Below, in pieces: positions 17,205 to 24,844 of a stretch of 38,709 nucleotides of DNA. The notes below the pieces were generated by a model. It had not been told where the DNA came from. It ran no database searches and saw nothing but the letters and a program-made list of their open reading frames with translations. The stretch spans positions 1-38,709 of the forward strand of contig CAYPET010000019.1 of the NCBI GenBank assembly GCA_964409905.1, in the 5' to 3' direction. Made by a program: the position numbers and the translations under genes. Each line of letters opens with the position of its first letter. Position 1 is the first letter of the stretch. The stretch comes from JAGNRR01 sp964409905 (GTDB taxonomy: Bacteria; Bacteroidota; Bacteroidia; Chitinophagales; Chitinophagaceae).

Positions 17205-17212
17205 CAAATATA
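17205..17212 (-). promoter_or_regulatory. Candidate -7 box, TATATTTG
   Basis: A perfect TAnnTTTG on the minus strand, 26 bp before the chosen start of the OmpH-like gene. It suggests the ompH-tpiA pair is separate from dprA. Confidence 0.5.
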
Positions 17213-17283
17213 TTGGTATATAAAGTCTCTTTGAAAAAAATCAGCTTTTAAATTCTTCTTTAAACGTTATTTAGCAATTCCAT

Positions 17284-18384
17284 TTATACTGCTTGATATC
17301 GTTTACCTGGCAATGATTGTGCCATTCCTAACATTTCTAATTGAAGGAGTAATGTTGCCAACTGACTCATGCTTAATGAGGTTTGATTAAACAATTCGTC
17401 AATATGCCAGCTTTTTGCTGATTGGAGGGTTTCATAAAGTCGTTTTTCGGCATCTGATAGTTCTACAAACATCTTGCGCTGTTGAGTTGCCATCATTACA
17501 TTGTCCAACCAATTTAAATCATCAAGTACATCCTGACCATGAGTAATAATCTTTGCTTTTAAACTTTTTATCAAATCATTACAACCGGCGCTTTTTTTAT
17601 CATCAATTCTACCCGGCACACAAAAAACATCCCGATTGTAAGAATCAGCCAGATTAGTAGTAATGATTGATCCCCCTTTACTTGATGTTTCTATCACGAT
17701 AACAGCATCAACCATCCCCGCCACAATACGATTTCGCAATGGAAAATTTTCACGATCAGGCGAAGTGCCTGACCAGAATTCTGTAAGCACTCCGCCCCGA
17801 AGCATCATGTCTGTTGCCATGTTTCTGTGTTGTCCCGGATAAATTTTGTCAATTCCTGTGGCCATCACGCCTATTGTAGCCAGGTTATTCTGAAGGGCTA
17901 ATCTATGCGCCAAAGCATCAATACCATAGGCTAAGCCACTAACTATCAAAGGATTAGCAGGTGCAACCTGCTCAATAATTTTTTCGCAAGCCTTACGTCC
18001 ATAATCGCTATTGTTTCTTGTGCCAATCACAGCAAGGACTCTGGTATTGTGAATATCATCAGTGCCTTTATAAAAAAGTACCGGCGGCGAATCTATAGCA
18101 CGCTTTAACTTGGCAGGGTAATCATCTTGATCAAAAAAAAGTATACGAACGTCATTCTTTCTTAAAAATTTATACTCCTGCTCCGCCTCAATCAAACGAT
18201 TAAAGTTTCGAATTGCATTGAGGTGCACTGTTCCAATATTTTCTATTGTCTGCAACTGATAATCAGTATTCCTGAAGACAGCGGTTGCAGAGCCAAAATA
18301 GCGTAACAGGTTTTTGTAACGTATTGAACCGATACCTTGAACGCGTTGAAGCGCAAGCCGATAAATGATTTCCTGTTCGTCCAT
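17284..18384 (-). CDS. dprA: DNA-processing protein DprA
   Basis: About 366 residues; I start at MDEQEIIYRLALQRV (18384) because the N-terminal domain begins there, and the 12 codons upstream look non-coding. DprA loads RecA on incoming single-stranded DNA in natural transformation. Order: an N-terminal HhH/SAM-like region, a Rossmann core (VLAVIGTRNNSDYG, VSGLAYGIDALAH, VMATGIDKIYPGQH, ENFPLRNRIVAGM, SSKGGSIITT, CVPGRID), then a C-terminal winged-helix DML1-type domain (~300-366). The gene is divergent from a lipoprotein. CinA, also linked to competence in some bacteria, is encoded 1 kb away. Confidence 0.95.
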   Translation of the reverse strand: MDEQEIIYRLALQRVQGIGSIRYKNLLRYFGSATAVFRNTDYQLQTIENIGTVHLNAIRNFNRLIEAEQEYKFLRKNDVRILFFDQDDYPAKLKRAIDSPPVLFYKGTDDIHNTRVLAVIGTRNNSDYGRKACEKIIEQVAPANPLIVSGLAYGIDALAHRLALQNNLATIGVMATGIDKIYPGQHRNMATDMMLRGGVLTEFWSGTSPDRENFPLRNRIVAGMVDAVIVIETSSKGGSIITTNLADSYNRDVFCVPGRIDDKKSAGCNDLIKSLKAKIITHGQDVLDDLNWLDNVMMATQQRKMFVELSDAEKRLYETLQSAKSWHIDELFNQTSLSMSQLATLLLQLEMLGMAQSLPGKRYQAV

Positions 18385-18435
18385 TTGCACATGTAAAAAA
18401 AATATCTTTAGGTGAAACAAAGCAAAATATTTTGG

Positions 18436-18443
18436 TATATTTG
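18436..18443 (+). promoter_or_regulatory. Candidate -7 box, TATATTTG
   Basis: A perfect TAnnTTTG, 8 bp before the first candidate ATG (18451) and 17 bp before the next (18460) of the lipoprotein gene. It argues against the more upstream ATG at 18412, which would lie before the promoter. Confidence 0.55.
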
Positions 18444-18450
18444 GCTAAAT

Positions 18451-18930
18451 ATGAAAAGTATGAGAAAACTATTCTTTCCTGTTTTCAGTATTGTTTTTAT
18501 TGGTGCATTAAGCACCTCCATGTCTTGTCAGCCGGATTGGTCTGATCGATTTGATTACAAGGCTGAACAGGATACAATCCCCCCTGTGATAAGCATTTCT
18601 GTTCCGATTGAAAATCAATCGTACATATATGGCAATCACGTAGCTATTGTTGGTACAGTGACCGATTTAGAGTCGGCAAAAAATGACATACATGATCCCG
18701 GATTTAGAAAAGGCGAATTGAAAAGTGTTACTATAGAAGTTGACAATTTGACAAATGGAACAAAATTATTAAGCCGAAAACCGTCTGTTTCAAGACAAGA
18801 TGGCTACAGCTTTAATGAACGTATAGAGATTATTACAGGTAGTGGCACTACAAATTGCAGACTAATTGTTCAAGCTACCGATAGTAAAGATCACACGGTT
18901 AGAGACACTGTAAACTTTCAGTATAACTAA
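18451..18930 (+). CDS. Probable lipoprotein with Ig-like domain, function unknown
   Basis: About 159 residues, starting MKSMRKLFFPVFSIVFIGAL and then a Ser-rich stretch ending in Cys (SMSC), a somewhat imperfect lipobox. After DTIPPVISISVP comes a beta-rich domain with GNHVAIVGTVTDLES, KSVTIEVDN and RLIVQATDSKDHTVRDTVNF. This looks like one Ig-like module of the kind seen in small Bacteroidota lipoproteins; a DUF4625-type relationship is possible but I cannot confirm it. The start is placed after a -7 box at 18436. With the ATG at 18451 the mRNA would be nearly leaderless; 18460 is the alternative. It is a single-gene unit with a terminator. Confidence 0.7.
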   Translation: MKSMRKLFFPVFSIVFIGALSTSMSCQPDWSDRFDYKAEQDTIPPVISISVPIENQSYIYGNHVAIVGTVTDLESAKNDIHDPGFRKGELKSVTIEVDNLTNGTKLLSRKPSVSRQDGYSFNERIEIITGSGTTNCRLIVQATDSKDHTVRDTVNFQYN

Positions 18931-18957
18931 ACCTCACATTTTTTGAAACATAATCAG

Positions 18958-18986
18958 GTGCTATAAATTTTATAGCACTTTTTTTT
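18958..18986 (+). terminator. Terminator after the Ig-like lipoprotein
   Basis: An 8-bp stem (gtgctata / tatagcac) with a 5-nt loop, followed by T8, 27 bp past the stop codon. Confidence 0.88.
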
Positions 18987-18997
18987 ATTAAATCGCT

Positions 18998-19405
18998 ATG
19001 AAACATCTATCAAAAAAAAGAGTGCGATACGGTGAGACAGACCAAATGGGCTTCATGTACTATGGAAACTATTGTATGTACTACGAAATTGCCCGAGCTG
19101 AAATGATTCGGGACCTTGGTTATCCATACCGCGAACTGGAAGACGATGGCATAATTATGCCCATCATCAAAGTACAATCAAAGTATTTAAAACCAGCCAA
19201 ATATGATGAATTGATTACAATAGAAACCAATATTAAAAGTTCTACACAACTACCATTTATTACATTTGCGCACAAACTATTCAACGACAAAAACGATTTG
19301 ATACATATGGGCGAAGTAACCTTAGCCTTTGTTGATAAACATACAGGAAAGCGTTGCATGCCCAATGAGAGAATGATGACCATTTTAGATAAAGTCAAGG
19401 AATGA
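18998..19405 (+). CDS. Acyl-CoA thioesterase, hotdog fold (YbgC/4-HBT type)
   Basis: A 135-residue single hotdog domain. The active-site segment RYGETDQMGFMYYGNYCMYYEIARAE carries the Asp of the YbgC/4-hydroxybenzoyl-CoA thioesterase group (D15). Later strands KYDELITIETNI and MGEVTLAFVDKHTGKR fit the fold. It hydrolyses acyl-CoA thioesters of unknown chain. Its stop overlaps the cinA start (ATGA), so the two are translationally coupled. Confidence 0.88.
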   Translation: MKHLSKKRVRYGETDQMGFMYYGNYCMYYEIARAEMIRDLGYPYRELEDDGIIMPIIKVQSKYLKPAKYDELITIETNIKSSTQLPFITFAHKLFNDKNDLIHMGEVTLAFVDKHTGKRCMPNERMMTILDKVKE

Positions 19406-20616
19406 TAACTGCAACGATAATAACTATTGGCGATGAACTCTTGATAGGCCAAACTATAGACACCAACTCTGCCTGGATTGGGCAAAGATTTAATGAAATC
19501 GGTATTAAGATAAAAAGACGCATTGCCATTGCAGATGAAGAAAGTGAAATTCTGCTCGCGCTCGATGAGGCAGAAAAACTAAGTGAGATTGTCATCACGA
19601 CGGGTGGACTTGGACCAACAAATGATGACATTACAAAAATAGCTTTGTGTAAATATTTTAATGCTGAACTTGTTGAGGACCATAAAACCTTAGAACACAT
19701 CAGGGAATATTTTGCCAAAAGAAATAGAAGATTGTTGCAAGTAAATATTGATCAAGCCTTGGTGCCTAACAATTGTAAGGTTCTCTTCAATGCTGTAGGT
19801 ACGGCACCTGGGTTGCAATTCAAGAAAAATGATACTACCTTCTTCACTTTACCCGGAGTGCCATTTGAAATGAAGCATTTAATTTCTGAACGAATCATAC
19901 CATACGTTCAGACGGCATTTCCCTCAAATAAGATTATTCATAAAACAATGATAACCTCGGGTATGGGTGAATCCTTTATCGCTGAGCGACTTGTTGAATT
20001 TGAAAGTCACCTGCCTCCTTATATAAGTCTAGCCTATCTACCGAATTTTGGAATGGTAAAGCTACGTTTAACCAGCAATGCCGAACATCAAGATGAAATT
20101 GAAAAGAATTTTAATGAATTACAATCAGCTTTAGCAGATATTAGTATTGCTTATGAAGACAAGACGCTTGAGGGAATACTGTTTGACATTTTGAGCGAAA
20201 GAAACCAAACCGTTGCCATAGCAGAAAGTTGTACGGGTGGCAATATCGCCGCATCGATAGTTAGTATCAGCGGTGCGTCCTCTGTTTTTAAAGGGTCTAC
20301 CGTAACCTATGCTATTGAATCAAAAGAACAAATATTAGGCATACGGCATGAAACCCTGGAGAAGTATACCGATGTAAGTCCCGAAACTGCTTCTGAAATG
20401 GCAGAAAATGTAAGATTAAAATTTAATGCTGATATTGGCCTTTCTACAACGGGTTACTTAGAAGGAACAGAACAATACTTCTTTTCTGCGATTTCAACTG
20501 CTCATAAAACCATTACAAAAAAATTTATCTTACCATATAGCCGTCAATTAAATTCAAATCTGGCAGTATCTTCTGCCTTACAGTTTCTAATTCGCTATTT
20601 ACTGAATAAGCAGTAA
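19402..20616 (+). CDS. cinA: CinA: NMN deamidase / competence-damage protein
   Basis: 404 residues. The N-terminal MoCF-like domain (1-170) has TIGDELLIGQTIDTNSAWI, TTGGLGPTNDDIT and GTAPGLQF. A middle linker domain precedes the C-terminal CinA amidohydrolase domain (~255-404), which has AESCTGGNIAASIV and the expected SGASSVFKGSTVTYAIESK. Bacterial CinA proteins act in pyridine-nucleotide salvage: the N-terminal domain cleaves ADP-ribose, and the C-terminal domain deamidates nicotinamide mononucleotide. The protein is full length. It starts within the thioesterase stop codon and is followed by a bidirectional terminator. Confidence 0.95.
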   Translation: MITATIITIGDELLIGQTIDTNSAWIGQRFNEIGIKIKRRIAIADEESEILLALDEAEKLSEIVITTGGLGPTNDDITKIALCKYFNAELVEDHKTLEHIREYFAKRNRRLLQVNIDQALVPNNCKVLFNAVGTAPGLQFKKNDTTFFTLPGVPFEMKHLISERIIPYVQTAFPSNKIIHKTMITSGMGESFIAERLVEFESHLPPYISLAYLPNFGMVKLRLTSNAEHQDEIEKNFNELQSALADISIAYEDKTLEGILFDILSERNQTVAIAESCTGGNIAASIVSISGASSVFKGSTVTYAIESKEQILGIRHETLEKYTDVSPETASEMAENVRLKFNADIGLSTTGYLEGTEQYFFSAISTAHKTITKKFILPYSRQLNSNLAVSSALQFLIRYLLNKQ

Positions 20617-20650
20617 AAAAAACGTCCCAACTTTGGGACGCCCTTTTTAT
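20613..20650. terminator. Bidirectional terminator between cinA and the P-domain gene
   Basis: A 7-bp perfect stem (cgtccca / tgggacg) with a 4-nt loop. An A8 tract lies on the left and cccttttta on the right, between two convergent genes. It has a strong T run when read on the minus strand and a weaker one on the plus strand. Confidence 0.85.
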
Positions 20651-20666
20651 TCATGAATCAATTCGC

Positions 20667-21785
20667 TTATTGCTTGTTCAATTTAAAGTTGTGTTCAGTG
20701 GTTGGGGATTTCACATGAAGAAAATAGATCCCTTTACCTAAATTTGATTCAATATCAACTCGGTGGTGAACTGATTTTGAGGTTCCCTTTTTCAGCACCT
20801 TTCCGTTGATGTCTGTTAATTCATATTGCATGAATTCAGCATTTGGATTATCAATCACAACATGATCTATAACGGGGTTTGGTGAAATTTTAATAGGTAA
20901 CTCAGCACCACATTTAATTTCAAGTACATCGCTATATGTATACTGATCATTTAAATCAGCCAAACGAAGGCGAACAAATGTTTTAGCATAAGGCATTACA
21001 ATTGAGGCTTTATAGGTCATCTCAATTTGAGAATTTCCTGAAGCATTGATTGTTTTGGCATCTTCAAAATATGTACCATCAGCGCTAACTTGTAGTGTAA
21101 AGTCACGACTGTTAGCTTCGTTATACGTTGTCCAGTTAACGGCCAATACATTATTTGTTTCACAAGTCGCTTTAAAATTGGCTAATTCAACCGGCAGTAC
21201 TGAGTTTGGGTTGAATAATAATTGCCAACCACCATTGATAACACCAGCATCTCCTCCGCTCACATCAACAATCCATAGCTTCCACGTACCATTTGGAGTA
21301 GCGTTACTAAACGTACTTGCGAAGGTTGAAGACCCTGCGCCGCCTGGTCCAGGATTGTTATAACCTAGTCCAGGCCCCGGACTATTAAAGTTCACAAGGC
21401 CACTATTTGCAGTAGGTTTGAAAGTGCCATTTGAGGGTAAATCCCATATACCAATTTGACTGCTTCCTAAATCGCTTAACATGTAGGTAATGTCCGTAGC
21501 AGGAGCTCCCCAACATTGGTCTTGTATGAGCATTTTTTGGCCACTAGGCGCTTCTAAACAAATTGCAACATCTGTTGGAGCGGAATGGCTAAAATTTCTG
21601 ACAACTACTGCAACACTCGACAACGTTCCTGTATAGCCTGACACGGTTATATTACTAGAATAGATAGAGGCCGTCGCGTTATCGACAATTACAATAGGGG
21701 TATTGTTGCTATAAGTGGTAGATTGCGCTATCGCACTCACACCAAAAGCCAACATTAAAATAAATAAGGAGTAAACGTGCTTCAT
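20667..21785 (-). CDS. Secreted protein with proprotein convertase P-like domain and T9SS type A tail
   Basis: About 372 residues, starting MKHVYSLFILMLAFGVSAIAQ (signal peptide); the frame extends 17 codons upstream without signal character. Residues ~25-190 resemble the P/Homo B beta-sandwich (SVAVVVRNFSHSAPTDVAICLEAPSG, GTWKLWIVDVSGGDAGVINGGWQLLF). A linker (VELANFKATCETNNVLAVNWTTYNEANSRDFTLQVS) follows that is common in T9SS cargo. It ends in a type A sorting domain (ISPNPVIDHVVI..., LGKGIYFLHVKS). No protease domain is present, so the P-domain stands alone, perhaps as a surface-binding module. It lies 60 bp downstream of rho. Confidence 0.85.
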   Translation of the reverse strand: MKHVYSLFILMLAFGVSAIAQSTTYSNNTPIVIVDNATASIYSSNITVSGYTGTLSSVAVVVRNFSHSAPTDVAICLEAPSGQKMLIQDQCWGAPATDITYMLSDLGSSQIGIWDLPSNGTFKPTANSGLVNFNSPGPGLGYNNPGPGGAGSSTFASTFSNATPNGTWKLWIVDVSGGDAGVINGGWQLLFNPNSVLPVELANFKATCETNNVLAVNWTTYNEANSRDFTLQVSADGTYFEDAKTINASGNSQIEMTYKASIVMPYAKTFVRLRLADLNDQYTYSDVLEIKCGAELPIKISPNPVIDHVVIDNPNAEFMQYELTDINGKVLKKGTSKSVHHRVDIESNLGKGIYFLHVKSPTTEHNFKLNKQ

Positions 21786-21845
21786 ATGTCCGGTTTTGAC
21801 CAAATTTACAAAATTTTTAAAGATTGTACAAAACAAACTTTTTCA

Positions 21846-23534
21846 CTACTTATTCATAGTTGCCAAAAACTCTGCATTGTTTTTTGTATTCCGCATTTGC
21901 TGTAAAATAAAATTCATTGCTTCTTCAGAATTCATATCTCCCAAATGTGAACGTAAGATATTCAACTTGTTGACTACTTCTTTCCCATGTAATAAATCGT
22001 CCCTTCTTGTGGATGAGGAAATAATATCAATGGCAGGATATATGCGCTTGTTTGCCAATTTTCTGTCCAACTGTAATTCCATATTTCCAGTGCCCTTAAA
22101 CTCTTCGAAGATAACCTCATCCATTTTGCTACCCGTGTCGATAAGTGCAGTAGCCAAAATAGTAAGCGAACCTCCATCTTCTACTTTACGCGCTGCCCCA
22201 AAAAATCGTTTTGGCTTTTGCATGGCATTAGCTTCTACACCTCCACTCAACACTTTACCACTAGAAGGTGATACTGTATTGTGTGCACGAGCCAGTCGGG
22301 TAATACTATCCAACAAAATGACCACATCATGGCCAACCTCTACTAATCTTTTGGCCTTTTGCAATGCCAAGGTTGATACCTTCACGTGCTTATCTGCCGG
22401 TTCATCAAAGGTTGATGAGATTACTTCGGCATGTACGCTGCGCTCCATATCTGTTACCTCCTCGGGGCGTTCATCAACCAAAACTATCATTAAATAACAT
22501 TCCGGATGATTTTTTGCAATTGCGTTAGCCACCTCTTTTAGTAAAATTGTTTTACCAGTTTTAGGTTGTGCAACAATAAGTCCACGCTGACCTTTACCGA
22601 TAGGCGAAAACAAATCCATTATTCGGGTGCTCATATTGGTCGGATCAGAGCACAGATTTAATTTTTCATATGGAAAAAGTGGTGTTAAATAATCGAAGGG
22701 CACTCGATCTCGGATATCTTCAGGTTTCTTACCGTTGATTGTTTCAACTTCGGTCATGGCAAAATACTTTTCTCCTTCTTTTGGAGGACGCACTTTACCT
22801 GTAATGGTATCGCCAGATTTTAAACCAAATAGTTTTATTTGAGAATGTGAAACGTATACATCATCAGGGGAACTTAGGTAGTTATAATCGCTACTTCTAA
22901 GAAAGCCATATCCATCATTCATCATATCCAAAACACCTTCAGCATCAACTATACCATCCAGTTCTATTTTGAATTTTGGTTTTGGTTTTTGTTCAACTTT
23001 TTCAGTTTGACGTTTATGTTCTCCTTTGTCTGTATGGCGTCTTTGACGATCTTCATTTCGGCCTTTCTTTTCATCATCAAATGGCAATTTATCCCTAGAC
23101 GTATCAGTATCGCTTGTTCGATGATGGCGCTTTGTATTGGGACTCTCAACCGTCTCTACAGTATCTTTTAACGTTTGAACTTCCGCAGTTTCTTCTTTTA
23201 CTGTTTCTTGCTCTTCGTCCTTCTCTGTTGTCTTTGCAGCTTCTCTCTTTACAGGTGTTTTCTTTCTTTGCTTTTTCTTTGGCGCTTCCTCTTTCACTAC
23301 AACTTCTTCATTTTCTTCAGCTTTTTTTACCCGAGCTTTTTTTATTGTTCTTTTTTTTGCGGGGGTCTCTTCTTTCTCTACAACACCTGTATTTTGCAAA
23401 GCCTGCGCATCAAGAATTTTATAGATGATATCTTGCTTGGATAAGCCTTTTGTATCCTTTACAGCTAGTTGCTCAGCTAAATCTTGTAATTCAGGAACGA
23501 TCATTTCGTTAAGTTGAATAATGTCATAACTCAT
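21846..23534 (-). CDS. rho: Transcription termination factor Rho with charged insertion
   Basis: 562 residues. The N-terminal Rho_N helix bundle (1-45, LNEMIVPELQDLAEQLAV) and the RNA-binding cold-shock-like domain (~190-270, DGYGFLRSSDYNYLSSPDDVYVS) are separated by ~140 residues of low-complexity sequence rich in Lys, Glu, Arg and Thr. The RecA-type motor follows (270-562) with Walker A (AQPKTGKT, ~322-329), VDERPEEVTDM, LLDSITRLARA and the secondary-site/R-loop segments. It terminates untranslated transcripts as a ring hexamer. Long disordered insertions at this place are known from Bacteroidota Rho, where in Bacteroides they affect phase separation. The P-domain gene follows on the same strand. 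Confidence 0.97.
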   Translation of the reverse strand: MSYDIIQLNEMIVPELQDLAEQLAVKDTKGLSKQDIIYKILDAQALQNTGVVEKEETPAKKRTIKKARVKKAEENEEVVVKEEAPKKKQRKKTPVKREAAKTTEKDEEQETVKEETAEVQTLKDTVETVESPNTKRHHRTSDTDTSRDKLPFDDEKKGRNEDRQRRHTDKGEHKRQTEKVEQKPKPKFKIELDGIVDAEGVLDMMNDGYGFLRSSDYNYLSSPDDVYVSHSQIKLFGLKSGDTITGKVRPPKEGEKYFAMTEVETINGKKPEDIRDRVPFDYLTPLFPYEKLNLCSDPTNMSTRIMDLFSPIGKGQRGLIVAQPKTGKTILLKEVANAIAKNHPECYLMIVLVDERPEEVTDMERSVHAEVISSTFDEPADKHVKVSTLALQKAKRLVEVGHDVVILLDSITRLARAHNTVSPSSGKVLSGGVEANAMQKPKRFFGAARKVEDGGSLTILATALIDTGSKMDEVIFEEFKGTGNMELQLDRKLANKRIYPAIDIISSSTRRDDLLHGKEVVNKLNILRSHLGDMNSEEAMNFILQQMRNTKNNAEFLATMNK

Positions 23535-23727
23535 AAATAGATAATATTAATTTGTGTTCGTTGACAGTTTGTATCAACAATTATTTTTAAGTAAACTTTT
23601 TTGTGAAATGGATAGAAACTCAGGGATAGAGCATCTTTCTTTCTTTTGCAAGGATATGCCAAATAAAAAAACTGACAAAATATTTTTTACAACCGAATAT
23701 ATCCTGTAAAAAAGGAAATAGAAAACC

Positions 23728-24804
23728 TTATTGGATGATGATTTTCTTAACCAAGTCTTTGTCGCCTAATTTACCGTATATAAAATAAATCCCTGGTGAG
23801 AGTTCGGCTATATCACAGCGTAATGTATTGGCATCAATATTCACTGAATTCATTGGTCTTAATTCTCCCATCAGATTACAAATTGTCAAATGTTTTAATG
23901 CGCTTGCTTTATCCTTACTGATATAAATTACATTCCTAGCTGGATTAGGATAAACAAGCAGCTCGATAGCCTCTATGTTGCTGGTAGCATTTGGTGCTAA
24001 AGTGGTGAATGTCGCAATTTGACTTGACGTATTTCCTTTGTCATTTACAGCACCCACACTAAAATAATAGGTGGTATTGGGCGATAAATTTATGAGTACT
24101 TTATTTACAGGCACCGCGGCAGTCCCTCCAACAGGCTGCGGATTCAAAGTATCTACAGTTCCTAATGTTGCTGTAAGGCCATATTCTACAGTTGGTGTAG
24201 TTGTGCCGCCGTTCGAGACAATTGAAGCATCAATCGTGGCTGTGGTGGCTGTTATGTTGGAAACAAGTACATTACTTACCAATGGTGCGGCTGAGGCCAC
24301 CGTGTCAACATCAAACCAAAAAATATCTCGATAAGGTTGATCACCACCGCTGGTGCCATTCCCATTACAAGCATTTCCTGCAAGTCTAAAAATAATTGGT
24401 CCATAACCACTAGTAGGCGCAGTCCAATCAATATTCCAACTGCTGCTTCCATTTGTCATGGTATCTGGCACAGCATGTAAAATCTCCTTACTTCCGTTTA
24501 GCTGAGTACCAGCACCTGCAGTAAATGCACCATCGCTACATGTCATATCAAAGCCACCTACAGTGCCGGGATAAGCATAACTTGGATTCGACACACTAAC
24601 TGTTAGCGTATAGGTAGAACCCAACTGATAACCCGATGTTGGGACTCCGGTAATATTCAAGTTGGTTGTATTAATATTAATACTGTGACATATACAACCA
24701 TTATTGGCATTCCCAGAAATGCCAGTACTTGAAGAAGTGAATAATAAACTAAATAACGGTAAGCAAATAGTAACTAATAAGTAAAAAATATTCCGTTTCT
24801 TCAT
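23728..24804 (-). CDS. Secreted protein: choice-of-anchor V/reelin-like domain, FN3 and T9SS type A tail
   Basis: 358 residues. An N-terminal hydrophobic signal (IFYLLVTICLPLFSLLF) is followed by GNANNGCICHS, a Cys-x-Cys-His start typical of choice-of-anchor V (reeler-like) domains. The domain runs to ~165 with FDMTCSDGAFTAGAG and WTAPTSGYGPIIFRLAGNACNGNG. A fibronectin type III-like module follows (~170-265; VEYGLTATLG, LSPNTTYYFSVGAVNDKGN), then a T9SS type A sorting domain (VYPNPARNVIYI..., LSPGIYFIYGK). Function is unknown, probably extracellular binding. It lies 40 bp downstream of the GH92 gene, so it may be the last member of the long operon. Confidence 0.82.
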   Translation of the reverse strand: MKKRNIFYLLVTICLPLFSLLFTSSSTGISGNANNGCICHSININTTNLNITGVPTSGYQLGSTYTLTVSVSNPSYAYPGTVGGFDMTCSDGAFTAGAGTQLNGSKEILHAVPDTMTNGSSSWNIDWTAPTSGYGPIIFRLAGNACNGNGTSGGDQPYRDIFWFDVDTVASAAPLVSNVLVSNITATTATIDASIVSNGGTTTPTVEYGLTATLGTVDTLNPQPVGGTAAVPVNKVLINLSPNTTYYFSVGAVNDKGNTSSQIATFTTLAPNATSNIEAIELLVYPNPARNVIYISKDKASALKHLTICNLMGELRPMNSVNIDANTLRCDIAELSPGIYFIYGKLGDKDLVKKIIIQ

Positions 24805-24844
24805 GGCTGTGTAGATTGCTAAAATAAGTTATTCAATTCACAAC

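Noticed and set aside
21796..22497. A 233-codon open frame on the plus strand opposite rho
   Set aside because: It is antisense to the conserved Rho motor domain and its translation (Ser/Leu/Phe-rich) shows no family pattern; the codon bias of rho on the other strand explains it.
23114..23444. Phe/Leu-rich plus-strand frames that look like membrane proteins
   Set aside because: They are the reverse complement of the Lys/Glu-rich insertion of Rho (AAA and GAA codons read as TTT and TTC).
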